Shown: positions 14,594 through 18,939 of the stretch, in pieces
How the letters are laid out: each line of letters begins with the position of its first letter
Position numbering within the stretch: the stretch's first letter is position 1
NCBI GenBank assembly: GCA_934394515.1
Contig: CAKRRU010000043.1
Coordinates: 1 to 18,939 of the forward strand
Length of the DNA: 18,939 bases
Source: an uncultured Acetatifactor sp.
Lineage (GTDB): Bacteria > Bacillota > Clostridia > Lachnospirales > Lachnospiraceae
Direction: 5' to 3'
Position numbers and translations under genes: made by a program
The notes under the pieces: model-generated
What the model was told of the DNA's origin: nothing
Seen by the model: the letters and a program-made list of their open reading frames with translations, nothing else
Database searches by the model: none

Positions 14594-17344
14594 TTAATAT
14601 CCCAGGTAGCTGAGGTTCAGGTCCACGTTTCCGCTGATACCGCTGACTTTTCCGGTGGATTTGTACTGCCACAGGTCATAACGTCCCGTATAGGTAGGTG
14701 TTGCTGCATACTGTGCCAGCCATATCTTATAACTGCCCAGGGCACCCGCATCCATCTTGCCGGTCAGCCATGTCTTGTTAGCATAAATACCGGCGGTGTA
14801 TCCCGCATTCTGAATGGTATTGCAGAACGCCTTACATACAGCGGTTCTGGTGGCAGAATCAATCTTGTCTCCTCTTCCGCCGCTGGCTTCCACATCCAGG
14901 AATACAGGGTAAGAAATCTTGTATCCGCTGATACGGTCAAGTACCATGGATGCTTCCTGCACAGCCTCTACTTCATCCACTGCCTGTGTGAAGAAATAAA
15001 CACCGACTTTCAAACCTGCTGCGGTTGCACCCTTGATATTGGTCTTAAATGTAGGATCATCGATCAGGGATCCCTGTGAGGAACCGCGGTATCCCACACG
15101 GATGATCACATAGCTGACACCTGAATTTTTAACGGCGTTCCAGTCAATGCTTCCGTTCCACTTGGACACATCGATTCCCATGGTTCCGGATCCTACTACC
15201 AGAGAGCCATCGCTTGCGAAATTATACTTTGCTCCCTGAATGACCTGCTCGCCGGTTACCTTATTACCATCAGCATTAAAGAAATATACCTTTCCGTCCA
15301 GTGTCTGCCATCCGGTATATTTAATGTCACCTTTGACAAAGAATTTGGCTGCCGTAAAATAATCTGCATATACTGCTTCGCGATAACTGTCACCATCCTG
15401 GACATATAATTGCAGGCCGCTCTTGTCCTTTAATTTCGTGACTTTATCCTCTCTGGGATTGGAAGATTTTACGGTTACAGTGCATTTTGTGTCAGCATCT
15501 ACTGTTCTGGTTCCGTCAGTATATGATATTTTTACTGTTACACTTCCGGCCTTTAAACCCTTAATTGTGACAGTGTTTCCGTTTATCTTGATCTCAACGC
15601 TGTCTTTGTCGCCCTCTGCCACCTCAGCTTTTACCGTACCGTTTACTTCACCGCCGTTTACCGTAACGTTAATCGTTGTTTCGGCATTCGGATAAGTCGT
15701 CAGTGTCGACTTATCAATGCTGACAGTCCATGCAGGACTGGGGGTCGGGGTTGGCGTTACTGTCGGTGTCGGAGTTGCCGTCGGTGCCGGGGTCGGGGTT
15801 GCCGTCGGCGCAGGTGTCGGAGTCGCTGTCGGTGCCGGAGTCGGGGTTGCTGTCGGCTCCGGCGTCGGTTCCGGGGTCGGAGTTGCCGTTGGCTCCGGTG
15901 TCGGAATTGCCGTCGGATCCGGTGTCGGTGAACCTTCTGCGGAACCCGTTCCGGTTCCTTCTCCACCGGTCGGTGCCTGTCCTGCAGTTTCTGCCACACG
16001 CAGGAATCTGCCACTGTATGCCACAGTTTCCGGATTCGTGATCGTATCCTTGGACACTTCTTTATAAGTATTGGCTGTGGAAGTACTTGCTACCCACTGC
16101 ACCGTATCCTGCAGTACGGACTCTACCACTGTTTCGTTTTTCTTAGTATCTTCCTTTGCTGCGTTGATCTCGGATTCCTTTTTGATCTCATTGGAGACAT
16201 CGACCTTTTTATAGGCAATATCTTTTTTGACCTCTACCTTCTGTGTTCCGGCAGGCAGTGTGTACTCCTTATATTTTTCATCACTCAGTGCATTTACTGC
16301 CACAGTATAATTACCGGGAGTGATACCTTTTTTATAGATAATACCGTCCATATCATCATCCGTCCAGGTCTCGGACTTACCGTTAGGATCTGTGACGGTC
16401 ACACTGAACGGTACATTAGACACCAGTTTCCCGGTCTTCTTGTTGTTGAACTTGATCTTCAGATCCTTCTGTACAGAAATCAGTTCCAGACTTACCTCAG
16501 CACTGTTGGTATACTCAGCCTCATTGTATTCTTTCTGTTCTTCAGGCTCCTCTTCCACTACATTTGCAGCTGCGATTTTAGCCATCTGCGCATCAGCCAC
16601 CGCTAAAAGTCCTTGCTCACCTATCATCTGAATTCCGTCCAACTGCGTTCCGACACTCACAAATTCAGAGACCTGCCCATCCGCAATGCGTGCGCTGGCA
16701 TAGACGCTTCCCGTAACGATTGCCAATATCAATACCGCCACACCTGTAGCCGTCATGATACGGTCCATAGTGCTCATATTCAGGAATTTCGTCCACAGGT
16801 CAGGAGATTTTCTTCTCTTGGAAGTCTTATGCGGCACTCTTTTCTGAGACCGTTTAAAAGCTTCCGCTTCTTCGTAGTCGTCATAGCCCTCATATTCCTC
16901 TTCCCCGGCATAATACTCTTCGCCGTCTTCTCCGGTATAGTCCTCTTCCTCGGCGTAATATTCTCCGTCTTCTTCACCGGTATAATCCTCTTCCTCGGCG
17001 TAATATTCTCCGTCGCCTTCTCCGGTATAATCCTCTTCCTCGGCGTAATATTCTCCGTCTTCTTCTCCGGTATAATCCTCTTCCTCGGCGTAATACTCTC
17101 CGTCGTCTTCTCCGGTATAGTCCTCTTCCTCGGCGTAATACTCTCCGTCGTCTTCTCCGGTATAGTCCTCTTCCTCGGCGTAATATTCTCCGTCGTCTTC
17201 TCCGGTGTACTCCTCTTCCTCGGCGTAATATTCTCCGTCGTCTTCTCCGGTATAGTCCTCTTCCTCGTCCCAATCGTAACCATCCTGTACGTCCTCGTCC
17301 CAGCTGCGATCCGGGCGTTTTGTATGGTTAAATAATTTTTTCAT
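14594..17344 (-). CDS. Large membrane-anchored multidomain GH25 muramidase with cytoplasmic acidic repeat tail
   Basis: This 916-residue protein starts with a cytoplasmic region of eight 15-residue acidic, Tyr-rich repeats (27-146). A strongly basic stretch (164-179) and one transmembrane helix (about 196-216) follow, which by the positive-inside rule puts the repeats in the cytoplasm. Outside come an Ig-like domain (about 278-375, with DDDMDGIIY), a Thr/Pro linker (472-537), a Big_2-like Ig domain (about 538-626) and a segment resembling choline/glucan-binding repeats (about 640-716, [18 protein letters not shown]). The GH25 lysozyme domain (722-916) has GIDVSKWN with Asp725 and the catalytic pair Asp817/Glu819 in FLDVEA. 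It should cleave peptidoglycan between MurNAc and GlcNAc at the outer face. It has its own strong promoter and is not overlapped by neighbours. The tail suggests control from, or docking to, a cytoplasmic partner (inference). The ribosome binding site GAAGGG is weak. Confidence 0.9.
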   Translation of the reverse strand: MKKLFNHTKRPDRSWDEDVQDGYDWDEEEDYTGEDDGEYYAEEEEYTGEDDGEYYAEEEDYTGEDDGEYYAEEEDYTGEDDGEYYAEEEDYTGEEDGEYYAEEEDYTGEGDGEYYAEEEDYTGEEDGEYYAEEEDYTGEDGEEYYAGEEEYEGYDDYEEAEAFKRSQKRVPHKTSKRRKSPDLWTKFLNMSTMDRIMTATGVAVLILAIVTGSVYASARIADGQVSEFVSVGTQLDGIQMIGEQGLLAVADAQMAKIAAANVVEEEPEEQKEYNEAEYTNSAEVSLELISVQKDLKIKFNNKKTGKLVSNVPFSVTVTDPNGKSETWTDDDMDGIIYKKGITPGNYTVAVNALSDEKYKEYTLPAGTQKVEVKKDIAYKKVDVSNEIKKESEINAAKEDTKKNETVVESVLQDTVQWVASTSTANTYKEVSKDTITNPETVAYSGRFLRVAETAGQAPTGGEGTGTGSAEGSPTPDPTAIPTPEPTATPTPEPTPEPTATPTPAPTATPTPAPTATPTPAPTATPTPTVTPTPTPSPAWTVSIDKSTLTTYPNAETTINVTVNGGEVNGTVKAEVAEGDKDSVEIKINGNTVTIKGLKAGSVTVKISYTDGTRTVDADTKCTVTVKSSNPREDKVTKLKDKSGLQLYVQDGDSYREAVYADYFTAAKFFVKGDIKYTGWQTLDGKVYFFNADGNKVTGEQVIQGAKYNFASDGSLVVGSGTMGIDVSKWNGSIDWNAVKNSGVSYVIIRVGYRGSSQGSLIDDPTFKTNIKGATAAGLKVGVYFFTQAVDEVEAVQEASMVLDRISGYKISYPVFLDVEASGGRGDKIDSATRTAVCKAFCNTIQNAGYTAGIYANKTWLTGKMDAGALGSYKIWLAQYAATPTYTGRYDLWQYKSTGKVSGISGNVDLNLSYLGY
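15734..15931 (-). repeat. Thr/Pro-rich low-complexity linker repeat
   Basis: Codons 472-537 of the large GH25 gene consist of degenerate [17 protein letters not shown] units. The DNA is correspondingly repetitive, with GTCGGNGTTGCCGTCGG-type periodicity on the plus strand. In Gram-positive surface proteins such segments act as extended, wall-spanning spacers. The repetitive DNA may change length by slippage or recombination. Confidence 0.85.
16907..17266 (-). repeat. Eight tandem 45-bp repeats encoding acidic, tyrosine-rich 15-residue units
   Basis: Eight consecutive units read [15 protein letters not shown] with minor changes (D/E/G at positions 9-10). The nucleotide sequence is nearly identical between units, so it is a recent or homogenised tandem array. 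Because 45 is a multiple of 3, copy-number change would lengthen or shorten the tail without a frameshift. The array encodes residues 27-146 of the GH25 protein, on its cytoplasmic side. A ninth, diverged unit ([15 protein letters not shown]) follows. Confidence 0.95.
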
Positions 17345-17377
17345 CTTATCTATCCCTTCTACCTATAATTCTTCGGT

Positions 17378-17394
17378 GTAACAATTCCGTAACA
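17378..17394. promoter_or_regulatory. Direct repeat GTAACA-N5-GTAACA at the GH25 transcription start, possible operator
   Basis: On the plus strand GTAACA (17378-17383) recurs after 5 nt (17389-17394), an 11-bp period. This is the spacing used by OmpR/PhoB-family response regulators such as Bacillus PhoP (TTAACA-like hexamers). The pair begins at the last base of the GH25 -10 element and runs over the expected start point, a position better suited to repression than activation. The regulator is unknown. Confidence 0.4.
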
Positions 17395-17422
17395 TTATAT
17401 CATTGTATTTTTCCCACATCAA
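17394..17422 (-). promoter_or_regulatory. Strong extended -10 promoter of the large GH25 gene
   Basis: On the minus strand TTGATG (17417-17422), a 17-nt spacer and TATAAT (17394-17399) form a near-perfect sigma-A promoter. The -10 is preceded by TGA (TGATATAAT), the extended -10 feature. It lies about 50 nt upstream of the GH25 start codon. Confidence 0.8.
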
Positions 17423-17468
17423 GGTGTTCACCCATTTCTTCAGAATTTCTTAAATCTTTCTAATATTA

Positions 17469-17497
17469 TGGACTTTCTTTCCGTATAATAGTAAAAT
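17469..17497 (+). promoter_or_regulatory. Candidate promoter for the SGNH-like gene
   Basis: On the plus strand TGGACT (17469-17474) and TAAAAT (17492-17497) are 17 nt apart. A perfect TATAAT is also present at 17484-17489, but I see no good -35 at the right distance from it. Either element could serve. The gene starts about 55 nt downstream. This divergent region (17345-17552) holds nothing else recognisable besides the GH25 promoter and its direct repeat. Confidence 0.5.
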
Positions 17498-17552
17498 CAG
17501 AATAACTCTTTTTACCAATTTATCTAAGAATTACTTGAAATGGAGAGAATAC

Positions 17553-18797
17553 ATGAAACGAAATATTAACAACCATAATATCCCCGCAGGCAGTATGCCG
17601 GATATTGAGATTGTAGATCTGGAAAGTGAAAATATGCAAGACACAGATTCTGGTAATTCACAGCAGATATCCGCTGTGAACAGCAGGAAAACATCCCACC
17701 GTTCAAACGTCTCGAAAAAAAGCGCTGAATTTTCAGAAGATTTTGAAGATCTGGACGACTTTGCAGAGTCAGAGGACTATGAAGAAGAAAACACGAATTC
17801 CTCTGCCCACACCGGATTCCGGCGTTTTCTCAATGTTCATGTTCTGTTTGCTCTTGTGTTTGTAGTAGTTGTAGGTGTGCTGGGCTATCGTCTCACTCAC
17901 TGGGGACAAAAAATCAGCCAGTCTGAAATTTTCAAAGACGGACAGGGTTCCTATGACGACAGTTGGGATTCCATCCTTCCGTTGACTGACGAAAACGGAC
18001 AGATGATCATTAATGAAGCTTCCAACATTGTTTTATTCGGAAATTCTCCTTTTGCAGATGACAGGGATTCTTCCGACGGTCTGGCCAATCTGATTGCCAA
18101 AGAAACCGGTGCTACCGTCTACAACTGTTCTGTCAGCGGAAGTTATCTGGCTGCGCAGAGCTATAATTATGACCCGTCATTTGCTCCTATGGATGCCTAT
18201 TGCCTGTACTGGCTGGTAAGCCTTGCATGTGGTGCTCCTCTGGACGGTTATTACAATGATGCCGCTCTGTCCCTTGGAGATCAGACACCTCCTGAAGCCG
18301 AGGAAGTGGTAAACACCCTTAAGACTTTGGATTTTAACACCATTGACACAATCGCAATTATGTATGATGCCGCAGATTATCTCATGGGGCATGCCATGTA
18401 TAGCGACGACAATCCAACAGATCCCACACAGTTTACCGGCAATCTGGAAGCAAGCATCGAGATGTTACAGAATAATTATCCCGGCATTCGTATTATCGTG
18501 ATGTCTCCCGCTTATGCCTTTGCAGTGGACGAAAACGGTGATTATGTAAGCTCTGATATTTATATTTACAATAACAGAGATGTTCTCTCTACCTATGTTA
18601 TCAAGGAATGCTACTCCGCGAATATCCACAGTGTATCCTTTATGGATAACCTGTACGGCAGCATCACCGAAGATAACGCCAAGGAATATCTCAGCGACAA
18701 CCTGCACCTGAATGTAAAGGGGCGTGAACTCATCGCAAAACGCTTTGAATATTTCCTGAATTACTACGCCAAAGACTACGCTTCACAAGAGAATTAA
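17553..18797 (+). CDS. Membrane-anchored SGNH/GDSL-hydrolase-like protein
   Basis: This 414-residue protein begins at the ATG at 17553, which has GGAGAG 5 nt upstream; an in-frame TTG at 17535 is less likely. Residues 1-90 are hydrophilic with an acidic stretch (about 59-80) and lie in the cytoplasm. A transmembrane helix (about 94-112) follows. The outer domain has the SGNH layout: block I LFGNSPFADD with nucleophile-like Ser165 (GNS instead of GDS), a glycine in SVSGSY (193-198) resembling block II, and block V DNLHLNVKG with Asp382 and His385 (DxxH). The usual block III Asn is not obvious; YDAADY (271-276) may replace it. Such proteins in polysaccharide loci usually remove or transfer O-acetyl groups on polymer or peptidoglycan. 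It is divergent from the large GH25 gene and shares its topology. The substrate is unknown. Confidence 0.75.
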   Translation: MKRNINNHNIPAGSMPDIEIVDLESENMQDTDSGNSQQISAVNSRKTSHRSNVSKKSAEFSEDFEDLDDFAESEDYEEENTNSSAHTGFRRFLNVHVLFALVFVVVVGVLGYRLTHWGQKISQSEIFKDGQGSYDDSWDSILPLTDENGQMIINEASNIVLFGNSPFADDRDSSDGLANLIAKETGATVYNCSVSGSYLAAQSYNYDPSFAPMDAYCLYWLVSLACGAPLDGYYNDAALSLGDQTPPEAEEVVNTLKTLDFNTIDTIAIMYDAADYLMGHAMYSDDNPTDPTQFTGNLEASIEMLQNNYPGIRIIVMSPAYAFAVDENGDYVSSDIYIYNNRDVLSTYVIKECYSANIHSVSFMDNLYGSITEDNAKEYLSDNLHLNVKGRELIAKRFEYFLNYYAKDYASQEN

Positions 18798-18812
18798 TAC
18801 CGGTTTCCGGTA
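18798..18812 (+). terminator. Short inverted repeat after the SGNH-like gene, weak terminator candidate
   Basis: TACCGG-TTT-CCGGTA begins directly after the stop codon. The stem is only 6 bp and A-rich sequence, not a T-run, follows. It may stabilise the mRNA end or contribute to termination, but it is not a convincing intrinsic terminator. Confidence 0.25.
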
Positions 18813-18835
18813 AATTGAAAGTTAATTAATGATCA

Positions 18836-18939
18836 TTGGCTAACCGGACGAACTCCCGGGATGAACAGAAGGGCTCTCTTTCAGTTGTAAGGTCTACGAG
18901 TGTGAATTTTCTAGGAAAAGTGATTCAGCGGTTCTAAGC
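18836..18939 (+). ncRNA. Candidate structured noncoding RNA, 5' part (possibly raiA-motif-like)
   Basis: No open frame covers this stretch, yet it folds plausibly. GCT and AACCG (18839-18841, 18842-18846) can pair with CGGTT and AGC (18929-18933, 18937-18939), closing a domain of about 100 nt with a 3-nt bulge. Inside it TTTTC (18907-18911) pairs with GAAAA (18915-18919) around a 3-nt loop. The interior has purine-rich linkers typical of conserved RNA junctions. From memory its phrasing resembles the raiA motif, a large structured RNA of Firmicutes usually upstream of the ribosome-hibernation gene raiA, but I cannot verify this. The RNA probably continues past the window edge. Strand is inferred from the gene order and is not proven. 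Confidence 0.4.

Noticed and set aside
16907..17266. CRISPR-like regular repeats
   Set aside because: The units are contiguous, without spacers, and encode an in-frame protein repeat.
16613..17335. 240-codon plus-strand frame with repeated hydrophobic units ([19 protein letters not shown]), resembling a membrane protein
   Set aside because: It is the antisense shadow of the 45-bp acidic repeat array; its apparent repeats and hydrophobicity follow from the complement of Glu/Asp codons. It lacks a convincing ribosome binding site.
17535..17552. TTG start for the SGNH-like protein
   Set aside because: The downstream ATG at 17553 has GGAGAG at correct spacing; the TTG would place that ribosome binding site inside the gene.

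Overview
The window looks like a chromosomal segment from a Gram-positive, low-to-mid GC Firmicute, most likely a Lachnospiraceae-type Clostridium (inference). The basis is the AGGAGG-type ribosome binding sites, sigma-A promoters of the TTGAnn-17-TATAAT kind, membrane-anchored GH25 muramidases with Thr/Pro linkers, and no outer-membrane components.

Layout. Almost everything from 264 to 14446 is one head-to-tail minus-strand gene train for making and exporting a cell-surface polysaccharide. It starts at a good promoter near 14495-14523. In transcription order it encodes RmlB, RmlA, a membrane-anchored GH25 muramidase, RmlC, an ABC-2 polysaccharide permease (Wzm-like), a polytopic GT-C-like membrane protein, an ABC ATPase with a C-terminal Wzt-type domain, a methyltransferase/kinase-like fusion resembling the WbdD chain terminator, and two large GT2-type glycosyltransferases. 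Spacing is tight: two 11-bp overlaps, one 14-bp overlap and gaps of 3 to 10 bp. There are three larger gaps, of 80, 88 and 97 bp. After the last glycosyltransferase, at the low-coordinate edge, the first 55 codons of an alpha-phosphohexomutase (phosphoglucomutase type) are visible behind their own promoter.

Upstream of rmlB, and separately transcribed on the minus strand from a strong extended -10 promoter, is a 916-residue multidomain GH25 muramidase. Its cytoplasmic tail holds eight near-identical 15-residue acidic, tyrosine-rich repeats. Divergent from it, on the plus strand, is a membrane-anchored SGNH-hydrolase-like protein that also has an acidic cytoplasmic tail. The last ~100 bases look like the 5' part of a structured RNA.

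How the genes fit together (inference from families). Phosphoglucomutase supplies glucose-1-phosphate. RmlA, RmlB and RmlC convert it to dTDP-6-deoxy-L-lyxo-4-hexulose; the last enzyme, RmlD, is not in the window. The GT2 enzymes build the chain on the cytoplasmic face. The methyltransferase/kinase protein could cap the non-reducing end, the Wzt C-terminal domain could recognise that cap, and Wzm/Wzt would export the finished chain. The GT-C-like protein could decorate it outside. The two GH25 enzymes and the SGNH protein would act on peptidoglycan or polymer at the outer face. No initiating phosphoglycosyltransferase, LytR-CpsA-Psr ligase, RmlD, flippase or polymerase is seen here. The most interesting points are the WbdD/Wzt-like module in a Gram-positive setting, the cytoplasmic Tyr/Glu repeat tail, and the candidate structured RNA at the right edge.
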